A DNA stretch of 64,000 nucleotides from positions 5,729,001 through 5,793,000 of the forward strand of contig CANTUQ010000119.1 of assembly GCA_947683425.1 (NCBI GenBank), written 5' to 3'. How positions within the stretch are numbered: position 1 is the first letter of the stretch; each line of letters begins with the position of its first letter. The DNA is from Excoecaria cochinchinensis. Taxonomy: Eukaryota > Streptophyta > Magnoliopsida > Malpighiales > Euphorbiaceae. Position numbers and translations under genes: made by a program. Shown in pieces: positions 46,940 through 58,108 of the stretch. The notes below the pieces were generated by a model. The model saw only the letters and a program-made list of their open reading frames with translations. It was not told the DNA's origin and ran no database searches.

Positions 46940-48566
46940 TGTTGAGAATTTTTTATATATGCTTATTGACCGCAAGTATACGATGTACCGTAATAGTATT
47001 TAAGATGTCGATCCCACGAGGAACGTTTTTTACACACTATTACTAATCAATTTTAATCTTGTTTACAATGGTAATAAATTTGATGGTTAAATTTGAACTA
47101 CTTTATTATAATAATTAATTAAACCTAATTTGTGTTTATCAGAAGAAGATAAAGGATATATGAATGAAGAACTAAAAATAATGAATTTGATCCATCATTT
47201 TGATTAACATTTATTCATCTTTCATGCAAGCCAAGTTGAACTAAAGTTCTAATTTACTCTCTCGACATAAATTAAAATGCCTAAAATATGCAATTAAAAT
47301 TCTAACTCACAACTTTCATTAATGAATTAGAGGTTTCTAATGACATATTTTAAGAATAATCACCAACCTATAGCAATTATCTCAATATACCGATTTCTCA
47401 AAATATACCTTGATAATGAAATTCTATTAGATGTCAGATAAAGCAAACTCTTTTATTACTTTAACTTGTAAAGATCATGCAAAATATACTAATAGAGAAT
47501 CTACATTAAAAGATCATGAAAGTAGATGGAAATAGAAAGAATTATAACATGCAAATCCATTGAAATGATATTCATAGAAATATTGGAGAAGAATTAAAAA
47601 TAAGAGAATAAGATAGAAGCCTTTCAACCCTTTTCTCAATCTCTTGAAATAGATTTTCTTCTCCTTGATCTTCTTCTTCAAAACATAAAACTAAATAAGA
47701 AAATAAATCTAAAGAAAACTGTCTACAAAATACAGAAAATCACTTAACTAAAATTCCATATCATCTATCATATCTCAATTTACAATTAAACTAAAATTTA
47801 TAGATGTTAATTTGAAAGTTGTGTCTCTTGAAAATGTCCCTTGAGAATAGTTGCAACTTTTGGTGAAAGAAAGTGGCTTTTCAAGTGACTTTTGGCTCAA
47901 AAACAGTCCAACGGTACTCTCTGTCGCGATCGCGACAGATCACGCTCATCCTTTTTCCTTCTTTCTTTTCTTCTTTCCTCTCGATTCATCTCTGCTTTAG
48001 CACGACTCGTGCTACTCTGTCCTAGTCGGACGCATCATCCTGGTCATATTCCTCTTCGGTCCTAGTTGTGCCCTCCTTCCCTTCTTCTCTTCTTTCTTTT
48101 TTTTCCTTTGCACCAGCACTCCCCTGTCCTAGTCGAATGCAACATCCTATCCAGATGCTCCTCCTTTTCCACTCGTGCTCTTCTTCGTTCTGCAATACCC
48201 ATCAGACCCGTGCTCCACAATCCTAGTAGGATGAATTGTCCTACTCGGATGCTTACTTTCTCTTCCCTTTTCTTCTTCTTTCTTTTTTTCTACTCAAGGC
48301 CTATCCGACTCGTGTTATCCCATCCTAGTCGAATCCTGCTCTGCTCTTCTCGTGCTCCACCTCCAGTACCTCCTATTTTCTCGCCATCACAGCCTGTTTG
48401 CTCAATTTAATGCTCAAAATGACCTGTAAACACAACAATCACACATACAAACAGATATACACATAATCTAACACACATGACATCTAATATACAGATAATT
48501 GCACAATTAGTATCCTAATCTCATACAAAACATATACTCAATTATACATTAACTAAGCTCCTATCA
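46940..48566 (-). repeat. AT1 3' LTR, duplication copy 1
   Basis: Same sequence as 55372-56990, starting TGTTGAGAATTTT and ending CTCCTATCA. The left TSD half ACGGT (46935-46939) is retained. It carries CTGTCGCGATCGCGACAG (47921-47938) and GCACGACTCGTGC (about 48000). Confidence 0.9.
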
Positions 48567-49507
48567 AATTCCCCCACACTTAATCCTTGCTTGTCCCAAG
48601 CAAGACAAAAGTCATGAGCAAATTTAACAGCTAGTAAACATAATTACAAAGCAATGTCCATTCAGCATATACACTAGAGTTGCAAAGATCAACTATCCCA
48701 AATACTCACAAATGCCAATAAATCAAAGTTCAACATATGCATTAAAAATTCAACAAGTTACTCAACTTTACTAACTCCAACATAAAGAATACTAAGTCTC
48801 AAAAAACTAATCATGAACTAAAGAGAGAAATTTGATCATAAAGTTAAAAATTCTAAGCTTTCTAGTTGCTTTTGAAGACCAATGTAAGCTCACTCACCCT
48901 TATTCTAATCTCATGGCATTTTTAGACTTTACTTTTTCTTTTTATTTTTCTTTTCAATTTTTTTTCTTTCACATGGGTATAACTTTTTATTGAATCCCAT
49001 GTATAGAAGGAGAAGGTAATATGGGTGCGTTTTACGCTCCATCCCATATTTTTACAATTTTAGATGTACATCTTGCTATTTATTGTTGAATTTGGTGGGT
49101 GCATTTTATGCTCCATCCCACTTTTGACTTTTCTTTTTATTTTTCTAAGTCCTCATCCATTATTGAAAAGAAATAAGGGCAAGTATTATGGCTATAGTTT
49201 CCATAGGCAACTAGAAACCTAAAACTTTAACTAAATGAACAAATTCTAACTTTAAAAACATGGTTAGTAAAAAGACTAAATAATCTATAATGTTGAAATA
49301 AGTAAAACAAATTAACTTGAAAAACTTAAAACACATACCAAAAAGTTTGAAAAATTGGTAAAAATGAGCATAAAAAATAAATGACTTCACAACCTATATA
49401 ACATGCCAAAAGAACAATACTTTATAATAAAGCTTACTCAAAAGCCTAATTAAAACATACACACAACCTATAAGCATACTCACAAAACAATCATACAATT
49501 AACATGC

Positions 49508-49508
<1 letters not shown>

Positions 49509-49562
<54 letters not shown>
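49509..49562. repeat. (AT)n microsatellite
   Basis: About 27 AT/TA dinucleotides. The matching site in copy 2 (about 57936-57968) has roughly 16, so this locus has changed length since the duplication. Confidence 0.95.
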
Positions 49563-49567
<5 letters not shown>

Positions 49568-49700
49568 ATTAGAACACATACACAAACACAAACCAATAAA
49601 CACACTCCCCCACACTTAAAACACACATTGTCCTCAATGTGAAGGAATGACACACAATAAACAAATAAATAAAGAAAAAGTAAGAGAGAGAACTCCCCTA

Positions 49701-50462
49701 TCATGGTGATGGTGGAGGTGATGGCACACGAAACCCAACTTGATTCATGAAGTTATCAAATTTGTACTCCAACCTTCTTTGTCTTCTAGCTAAAACGGTT
49801 TGTTGATCTTGTATGAGGTGCAGGTTACTAAGAATCTGATCAAACATGGCTGGAATATTGGAGCTTGATGATCCAACTTCAAGTGCAGTAGGAACCTCAT
49901 GCATTGATGCATGACCTTTAGGTTCCTCCTCACCCTCTTCTTCTTGTTGTGCAGAGGGACCTGCAAAATCCCTCCAACAAGATCTCAAGCGAGGTGGAAT
50001 TTCCTGAAAATCATTATTAACAACACCTCCTCGCACAAATAAATGCTTAGTAAAATATTTACAAGGAAGTATATTAGCAAAGACACGAACAGAAACATGT
50101 AAATGTTTAGCAATAGCAGCAATGATATGCCCATGGGTAAGAGGTGAGTCTTTCTTGTTAACACATTGCAACAATTCATTGAATATCCAATATGACCAAC
50201 AAATAGGCTTACCTTTATGCACACACCATATGAGAAATAATTCATTCAAAGAAACCCAATTAAACTCCATCCGATTAAAAACATAGGAAGCTAAAATTTT
50301 GTGCAAAATCCAAAATCTTAAATCTTTGATAAACATGGATTTAGCATCCCTAGTTTTGAAAGATGTTTGTATATCAGTCAAATAAGTCCAAAACTCATTC
50401 GGGTTAAAAGATCTAGGAAATTCTGTTAATCCATTTTGTGAAAAGCCATAAATCCTATGCAT
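49701..50462 (-). CDS. Athila-type ORF of unknown function, duplication copy 1 (253 codons)
   Basis: Identical in length and nearly in sequence to 58109-58870; described there. It encodes a basic, largely helical segment (DIQTSFKTRDAKSMFIKDLR), then an acidic QEEEGEEEPKG linker, a coiled-coil-like heptad run (LSNLHLIQDQQTVLARRQRR) and a PSPPPSP tail. The original N-terminal part is lost at the duplication breakpoint just upstream in element sense. Confidence 0.65.
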   Translation of the reverse strand: MHRIYGFSQNGLTEFPRSFNPNEFWTYLTDIQTSFKTRDAKSMFIKDLRFWILHKILASYVFNRMEFNWVSLNELFLIWCVHKGKPICWSYWIFNELLQCVNKKDSPLTHGHIIAAIAKHLHVSVRVFANILPCKYFTKHLFVRGGVVNNDFQEIPPRLRSCWRDFAGPSAQQEEEGEEEPKGHASMHEVPTALEVGSSSSNIPAMFDQILSNLHLIQDQQTVLARRQRRLEYKFDNFMNQVGFRVPSPPPSP

Positions 50463-50514
50463 AATAAAATATGTAAGTGTGTATGGCCTACCTTCTAGGC
50501 AAAAATCTAATAGC

Positions 50515-51026
50515 TCTCAAAACAATCCCAACCTCAATCCCAACCTCTCTCTTCTTATCGTTCTTCCTTTTCATCTCAGTTTTCCCTCTGTTTTTTTTCT
50601 CTCAGTTCTGGCTCTCCAATAATTCTTTTCTCCTCCTTTTCTACTAGCTTTCACTTCTCCTTAAATGTAAATTGACAGGATTGGTTAGTTTCCCCACCAA
50701 ACTAGCCAAAAACCCATACTTTCAAAACTAACGCCCTGAAAAATTGGAAAGGAGCTGTTAGGGGGAAAAGAAAAAGCATGTGAGAGAGGGGCAGATGAGC
50801 CTCCTCACTAACGTGAGGCTGGTGAGGCCCCCATCTCACGCTAGTGAGATGGGTCTCAATGCTTAAGCCCAAAAGTATTTTTTTTTCTTTTTTTTATAAA
50901 TAAAGAAACGAAAAACATTTTTTCCGTGGAAGCCATCACTTTTATTTGTTTTCTTACCCGCGAACAGGCATCATTTTCATCATTGGGTAACTTTGGTTTG
51001 GGCTGCTTTAGGACCCGGTGCCTACA
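50515..51026 (-). repeat. OG2 LTR fragment, duplication copy 2
   Basis: Homologous to 33421-33927, ending CGGTGCCTACA. It has a small extra duplication near its left end (CAATCCCAACCT repeated) relative to copy 1. It contains the CTCACTAACGTGAG and CTCACGCTAGTGAG dyads near 50805-50850. Confidence 0.9.
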
Positions 51027-51845
51027 CAATCCAAAAGGATGACAATCACTTTATTGTCTATTTAACGGCTCAGTGAAATTCTAGAATGTCTGCATTTTGT
51101 AGTCTATTTAACGGCTCGGTGGAATCTAAGAGGATGACAATCACTTTGTAGTATATTTAACGGCTCGATGAAATTCTAGAATGTCTACATTTTATAGTCT
51201 ATTTAACGGCTCGGTGCAATCTAGGAGGATGACAATCACTTTATAGTCTATTTAACGGCTCGGTGAAATTTTAGAATGTTTGCATTTTGTAGTCTAGTCA
51301 ACGGTTCGGTGCAATCTAGGAGGATGACAATCACTTTGTAGTCTATTTAACGGCTCGATGAAATTCTAGAATGTCTGCATTTTGTAGTCTAGTCAACGGC
51401 TCGGTGCAATCTAGGAGGATGACAATCACTTTGCAGTTTATTTAACGACTCGGTGAAATTCTAGAATTTCTGCATTTTCTAGTCTACTCAACGGCTCAGT
51501 GCAATCCCAGAGGATGATAATAACTTTGTAGTCTATTTAACGGTTCGGTGAAATTCTAGAATATCTGTATTTTGTAGTCTATTTAACGGCTCGGTGCAAT
51601 CTAGGAGGATGACAATTGCTTTGTAGCCTATTTAATGGCTCGGTGATATTTAAGAATAACCGCACTTCGTAGTCTTGTCAATGACTCAGTGCAATCCAGA
51701 AGGATAATATTCACATTCCAAATCACAACACTATCCTCCAAGGAACAGCTGGAAGGAGGCAGCCTCAGGTACGTGTCTCTTTCTTTCTCTGAATTTTGTC
51801 TCACCTAGGCACCCATGTATTAGCCTCCCCAAAATTAGGGGCAAC
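51027..51845 (+). repeat. OG1 3' tandem array and PPT, duplication copy 2
   Basis: Homologous to 33928-34728; starts CAATCCAAAAGGATG and ends AAAATTAGGGGCAAC. It keeps about 28 bp near 51170 that copy 1 has lost (copy 1 reads GGCTCGATCATTTTATAG). Confidence 0.9.
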
Positions 51846-52818
51846 TGTAGACACATAATATTGATTTTAAAAAAATAAATAAAAAATATGTATTTTTAAA
51901 ATATTAAAATAAAAAAGGAGTTTTGAAATGATAGTATTTCTTTCAAAATTATTTTAAAAAAAAAAATCAACCGTCGACGCTCGTTGGCGCACAACGACAG
52001 TGCCCGAGCGTTCCTCGCCACCGCGCCTCTCCTAGCGCGAGGCGACGCGGGCGAGTGGGGTATCTCTCACGTCTGCATTCTGGGCGTCGCTCACCCCTTC
52101 TGTGCACCAACACCCTTTCCGCGCCCAGTGCTCCCCAGCAGCCCTTTTGGGCATTTTTGGCAAATTTATTGTGTTTTTACTCATTTTTTTGGTAGAATTT
52201 AATTTTAAAATCTTTTCTTCTTTGGACCTTTAAAATTCTTCAGTTTTTTTGTGTTTAATGGGAATTAAATTAATTAAATTTCTCAAATAATCTGATTTTT
52301 GGAGAGATATAAAAGAGTTTTTGGAAAGAGAATTGAGGGGATTTTTTTTTTCTTAAAAAAATATTTTCTTCTTTTACTTTTTCTTCAAGAACAATTTCTC
52401 CTAATATTCTAAGTATTTTTCTAATTTAATTCTTGAAATAAAGAGAACAATTCTTTATTCTTAGAAATTTTTTTCTTCTTTTTTTTCAACAATTTTTTCC
52501 TTAAGACAAAGAAATTAATTCTTCGTTCTTGAGATATAAATTTTATTTTATTTTATTCTGATTTTTCTAATCTTATTTTTATAAATCAAGACAAGCAAAT
52601 TGATCATTTGCCTTCATTCATTAAATCAAATTCTGAGGGTAAGCATTTTGGGTTTCATTTTACTTTTTATTATTATAATTTTTGTTTATAATTAATTAGC
52701 AACCATGTAAATTTTTTAATCTATTATTATTTTTTTTGTTTTTGTGTGATTTTGTTCATAAATTTAACATGTTTTGATATGTTTTATTTATTTTATTTCT
52801 TTTTGCTTACTTGATTGT

Positions 52819-52852
<34 letters not shown>

Positions 52853-52915
52853 TACTACTACTATTATTGTTATTATTATTGTTATTCTTGTTTATTGTTA
52901 TTGTTGTTATTGTTG

Positions 52916-52982
<67 letters not shown>

Positions 52983-54088
52983 CATTTATGTTTTTATGTA
53001 TGTTGAATTGCTAATATGTTAGGTTAGTTATTTTATTATGTTATTTAATTAGTTTGTCACTTATAATGCATTTTATTTTATTTATTTTAATTCATTTTCG
53101 TATGTTATATTTTAATTCATTTTTTTTATTACTACCATTACTTTTATTCGTATTTTTATTTCAATCTTTTTTTTGTGTGTGAGCATTTTTCAATACCAAA
53201 TGGGAGCCCATGGAGATTTGAAGACATCGTTTTGGATGGATTTGTCACTTTTAGCATTTTTATTATATTTTTCATCATTGTGCTTTTATTTATTTTTATT
53301 ATGTCATATGTAATAGATTTAGTTTATTTTATGCACGTTTCCTAAAAGTCACATAAAAATATTTTATTAATAAATTGGATTTTTTTCTAATAAAATAGGA
53401 CCAATGTCTTAATTTCAATCAGTAAAAACTCATTTAAAAAAAAAGAGTTAATTTTCTCAAAATGGGATCACTTATCCCAATTTTCCTAGTTATACCAAAA
53501 ATAACTTTTCGATTTTCTAAGTGAATATGAATGAATCAATGTTCCTACCCTAAATAAATATCCCGATTTATGAATATTTTTTTTATTCATTTGATTTTTT
53601 ATTTTATTTTGGGGATTGTATTCTTTGTCCTAGATTTTAATAACATTTTATTTTAGGGGATTGTATTTTGTCCTAATTTTACTTTCTTTTATTTTTTGTG
53701 GTTTGCTTTTATTTTACTGCTTTCTTTTGGTGCTTGATTTGCGCTTTATTTTTAATCGATGACTGTGTGAGAAGAGAGATAGAAATTTAATAATAAAAAA
53801 AAATCATTTATAATTAACCAAGGCACTAATAAGAGTGAAGTTTCGAATCTTTCTTTGGTTTAAACCCCGAGATTAGACAAACTTTTTCAATTTCTTGTAA
53901 ATTGGGTGGTGACTCCAAAATACCTTAAAGATGCCTAAAGATTTTCATGGGATTAGATGAACTTTCCCAATGTTCGATTGGGTAGGGATTCCAAAATATC
54001 TCATGATTTCCCAAGATCAAAAGACGCAAACCCTCTCAAGCCCTAAAAGTGGGTTTTCAGGAAGCGATTAGGTTTGGCACGCGTCACA
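51846..54088 (+). repeat. OG1 3' LTR, duplication copy 2 (uninterrupted)
   Basis: Complete 2243-bp LTR from TGTAGACACATAATATTG to GGCACGCGTCACA. CTTTC at 52115-52119 is the undisturbed CH2 target. Microsatellite at 52820-52983. The block at 53900-54088 matches the last part of the 5' LTR (about 4960-5155). Confidence 0.93.
52820..52983. repeat. TTA/ATT microsatellite, OG1 LTR copy 2
   Basis: (ATT)n with a short ACT block and TTG interruptions; shorter left and longer right run than copy 1. Confidence 0.95.
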
Positions 54089-55371
54089 GTGGTTTAGGAC
54101 AACAAGATATTAAGAGTATAGAGTAGATGTATACGAATTGTTTAGTGTCGTGGCCTAATGCAGATGTTGTTTTTATAGAGTGTAGATGGTGTCTGACCCG
54201 AGTGAGGATATAAGTGAGACTACAGGTAGTGTGAATCCAACAAGAGGTAATTAGTCTGTGCCTGAGCAACCTCGATTTGAAGGGTTAGGTCCTGCTCAGG
54301 ATAACTCAGTATTGGTGCAAGGGCTGATGCATCTTATAGATAGACTAGCTGCTCCAAAGGCTCCAACGGTTCTTATACAAAAGAGAGGAGCGAAAGAGTT
54401 CAATGGTACTTCCTTAGACCAATTGGATGTGGCCGAGTTCTTGTTAGAGAGAATGAAAATGATTTTGCAAGAGATTAATTGCCTACAGAATCAGAGAGTG
54501 GTATGTGCTGTGTCATTACTATAGGGTTCAGCATATGATTAGTGGAAGCTAGTGTTAAGGAACCCTCAGCGACTAGTTGAGTTATCGTGGGACTTCTTTG
54601 TCCATTAATTCAAGGAGAAATATGTGACTAAGGCCTATAGAGCGGCGAAGTGGAAGGAGTTTATGAGTTTGAAGCAAAGAAACATGATGATAGGTGAGAT
54701 GAAAAAGAGTTCAGTAAGTTAAGCAAGTATGTACCAGATGTTCTGCTTACATAAGATTTCAAGTGTCGGTAATTTCAAGATGGATTGAGGGAGAGTATTA
54801 GAGAGCCGTTATCAGCAATACAGTCAGTCAATTATTACAAGTTAGGGTTAGTGGCCATAAAGTTAGAGGAGTCAGAATCATTGAAGTAGAAGAGAGAGCA
54901 GAAGAGAAAAGTATTGAGTAGAGATATTAGTGGAGGTAAAAGAGCTAGGGAAGCTGTCAGAGAATCGGTTCCAGTGCTTACGTCGGTTGGGAGTGCTATG
55001 CCACCCTCTAGTAGAGGGAGTGCTGCACCGAAATGTGATCACTGTCAGAGGCACCATTGGGGCGAGTGTAGAAAGCTCACTGGAGCATGCTTTAAGTGTG
55101 GCAGCATGGAACACATGCTCACCAATTACCTAAAGTCGAGAGAGAACCTAGCCTCTCAAGTGAGCAAAGATAACATGGATAAGTCTGGTGCTACTAGGAG
55201 TGAAAGAGGAAGAAGTAAGACTGCCCGAGCGCCATTGAAAACGGTTGAGAAGTCGATTCCTTCTGGCAGTCCAGCCAGAGTATATGCCATGATTAGAGAG
55301 GCAGTTAAAGAGCCTGTAGGATCATCCGGTAAGTTTCTTAATTGGTTAAGATTTTGTATTTGGTTAACGGT
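54089..55371 (+). pseudogene. gag: CH3 gag remnant, duplication copy 2 (fuller)
   Basis: Same gag as copy 1, beginning GTGGTTTAGGACAACAAG after the OG1 LTR. A leader similar to CH2 (GTGTCGTGGCCTAATGCAGATG) precedes ATG 54187. The capsid region has several stops. The Cys-rich region CDHCQRHHWGEC plus CFKCGSMEHMLTNY has lost the last knuckle cysteine (CX2CX4HX4C would need C where Y lies). A basic, Ser-rich tail follows (54914-55435 frame) until AT1 cuts it at ACGGT. No pol follows on the far side of AT1, so CH3 was already deleted for pol. Confidence 0.87.
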
Positions 55372-56990
55372 TGTTGAGCATTTTTTATATATGCTTATTG
55401 ACCGCAAGTATACGGTGTACCGTAATAGTACTTAAGATGTCGATCCCACGAGGAACGTTTTTTACACACTATTACTAATCAATTTTAATCTTGTTTACAA
55501 TGGTAATAAATTTGATGGTTAAATTTGAACTACTTTATTATAATAATTAATTAAACCTAATTTATGTTTATCAGAAGAAGATAAAGGATATATGAATGAA
55601 GAACTAAAAATAATGAATTTGATCCATCATTTTGATTAACATTTATTCATCTTTCATGCAAGCCAAGTTGAACTAAAGTTCTAATTTACTCTCTTGACAT
55701 AAATTAAAATGCCTAAATATGCAATTAAAATTCTAACTCACAACTTTCATTAATGAATTAGAGGTTTCTAATAACATATTTTAAGAATAATCACCAACCT
55801 ATAGCAATTATCACCGATTTCTCAAAATGTACCTTGATAATGAAATTCTATTAGATGTCAGATAAAACAAACTCTTTTATTACTTTAACTTGTAAAGATC
55901 ATGCAAAATATACTAATAGAGAATCTACATTAAAAGATCATGAAAGTAGATGGAAATAGAAAGAATTATAACATGCAAATTCATTGAAATGATATTCATA
56001 GAAATATTGGAGAAGAATTAAAAATAAGAGAATAAGATAGAAGCCTTTCAACCCTTTTCTCAATCTCTTGAAATAGATTTTCTTCTCCTTGATCTTCTTC
56101 TTCAAAACATAAAACTAAATAAGAAAATAAAACTAAAGAAAACTGTCTACAAAATACAGAAAATCACTTAACTAAAATTCCATATCATCTATCATATCTC
56201 AATTTACAATTAAACTAAAATTTATAGATGTTAATTTGAAAGTTGTGTCTCTTGAAAATGTCCCTTGAGAATAGTTGCAACTTTTGGTGAAAGAAAGTGG
56301 CTTTTCAAGTGACTTTTGGCTCAAAAACTGTCCAACGGTACTCTCTGTCGCGATCGCGACAGATCACGCTCATCCTTTTTCCTTCTTTCTTTTCTTCTTT
56401 CCTCTCGATTCATCTCTGCTTTAGCACGACTCGTGCTACTCTGTCCGAGTCGGACGCATCATCCTGGTCATGTTGCTCTTCGGTCCTAGTCGTGCCCTCC
56501 TTCCCTTCTTCTCTTCTTTCTTTTTTTTCCTTTGCACCAGCACTCCCCTGTCCTAGTCAAATGCAACATCCTATTCGGATGCTCCTCCTTTTCCACTCGT
56601 GCTGTTCTTCGTTCTGCTATACCCATCAGACCCGTGCTCCACAATCCTAGTAGGATGAATTGTCCTACTCGGATGCTTACTTCCTCTTCCCTTTTCTTCT
56701 TCTTTCTTTTTTTCTACTCAAGGCCTATCCGACTCGTGTTATCCCATCCTAGTCGGATCCTGCTATGCTCTTCTCATGCTCCACCTCCAGTACCTCCTAT
56801 TTTCTCACCATCACAGCTTGTTTGCTCAATTTAATGCTCAAAAAGACCTGTAAACACAACAATCACACATACAAACAGATACACACATAATCTAACACAC
56901 ATGACATCTAATATACAGATAATTGCACAATTAGTATCCTAATCTCATACAAAACATATACTCAATTATACATTAACTAAGCTCCTATCA
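55372..56990 (-). repeat. AT1 3' LTR
   Basis: Element sense TGATAGGAGC...AAAATGCTCAACA. It carries CTGTCGCGATCGCGACAG (56345-56362), GCACGACTCGTGCT (about 56424) and repeated CCTAGTCGGATCC / CCTACTCGGATGC words (56440-56760). Apparent Ser/Leu-rich frames across 56297-56834 recur in each LTR copy and have no protein signature. Confidence 0.93.
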
Positions 56991-57931
56991 AATTCCCCCA
57001 CACTTAAACCTTGCTTGTCCCAAGCAAGACAAAAGTCATGAGCAAATTTAACAGCTAGTAAACATAATTACAAAGCAATGTCCATTCAGCATATACACTA
57101 GAGTTGCAAAGATCAACTATCCCAAATACTCACAAATGCCAATAAATCAAAGTTCAACATATGCATTAAAAATTCAACAAGTTACTCAACTTTACTAACT
57201 CCAATATAAAGAATACTAAGTCTCAAAAAATTAATCATGAACTAAAGAGAGAAATTTGATCATAAAGTTAAAAATTCTAAGTTTTCTAGTTGCTTTTTAA
57301 GACCAATGTAAGCTCACTCACCCTTATTCTAATCTCATGGCATTTTTAGACTTTACTTTTTCTTTTTATTTTTCTTTTCAATTTTTTTTCTTTCACATGG
57401 GTATAACTTTTTATTGAATCCCATGTATAGCAAGAGAATGTAATATGGGTGTGTTTTACGCTCCACCCCATATTTTTACAATTTTAGATGTACATCTTGC
57501 TATTTATTGTTGAACTTGGTGGGTGCATTTTATGCTCCATCCCACTTTTGACTTTTCTTTTTATTTTTCTAAGTCCTCATCCATTATTGAAAAGAAATAA
57601 GGGCAAGTATTATGGCTATAGTTTCCATAGGCAACTAGAAACCTAAAACTTTAACTAAATGAACAAATTCTAACTTTAAAAACATGGTTAGTAAAAAGAC
57701 TAAATAATCTATAATGTTGAAATAAGTAAAACAAATTAACTTGAAAAACTTAAAACACATACCAAAAAGTTTGAAAAATTGGTAAAAATGAGCATAAAAA
57801 ATAAATGACTTCACAACCTATATAACATGCCAAAAGAACAATACTTTATAATAAAGCTTACTCAAAAGCCTAATTAAAACATACACACAACCTATAAGCA
57901 TACTCACAAAACAATCATACAATTAACATGC

Positions 57932-57975
<44 letters not shown>

Positions 57976-58108
57976 ATTAGAACACATACACAAACACAAA
58001 CCAATAAACACACTCCCCCACGCTTAAAACACACATTGTCCTCAATGTGAAGGAATGACACACAATAAACAAATAAATAAAGAAAAAGTAAGAGAGAGAA
58101 TTCCCCTA
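56991..58108 (-). other. AT1 3' non-coding interior with PPT
   Basis: AATTCCCCCACACTT (56991-57005) is the complement of the PPT AAGTGTGGGGGAATT. A second near-copy, CTCCCCCACGCTTAAAACAC, lies at about 58013-58032 next to the ORF. Between them is AT-rich non-coding DNA with an (AT)n run at about 57936-57968 and two GGGTGYRTTTTAYGCTCCAYCCCA repeats (about 57448 and 57520). Confidence 0.8.

Larger units (their letters stand above)
33421..50514 (+). repeat. Tandem duplication, copy 1 (carries the later CH2 insertion)
   Basis: The segment from inside the OG2 5' LTR to inside AT1 is repeated head-to-tail at 50515-58922. The junction at 50511-50514 reads AATCTAATAGC|TCTCAAAAC; the word TAGC is shared by both source ends (33417-33420 and 58919-58922), a 4-bp microhomology. 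Without CH2 and its extra TSD (8918 bp), copy 1 is about 8.18 kb and copy 2 about 8.41 kb; most of the difference is a 256-bp deletion in copy 1. Confidence 0.92.
48567..50514 (-). mobile_element. AT1 3' interior, duplication copy 1, truncated
   Basis: Begins with the PPT complement AATTCCCCCACACTT and continues as in 56991-58922. The duplication breakpoint at 50511-50514 cuts it off, so the rest of AT1 (gag, 5' LTR) is missing here. Confidence 0.9.

Noticed and set aside
47921..47938. GCGATCGC (an 8-bp restriction site) suggesting cloning-vector contamination
   Set aside because: The word recurs in several LTRs, including decayed forms within CH1, so it is native.
49480..49704. 74-codon frame with a Tyr-Ile run; same at 57915-58112
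   Set aside because: Translation of the (AT)n microsatellite next to the Athila-type ORF.
56297..56834. Ser/Leu-rich frames of 100-117 codons, repeated at 48066-48410 and 62691-63249
   Set aside because: They lie inside AT1 LTRs on the strand opposite to the element and reflect a pyrimidine-rich tract; frame length varies between copies.
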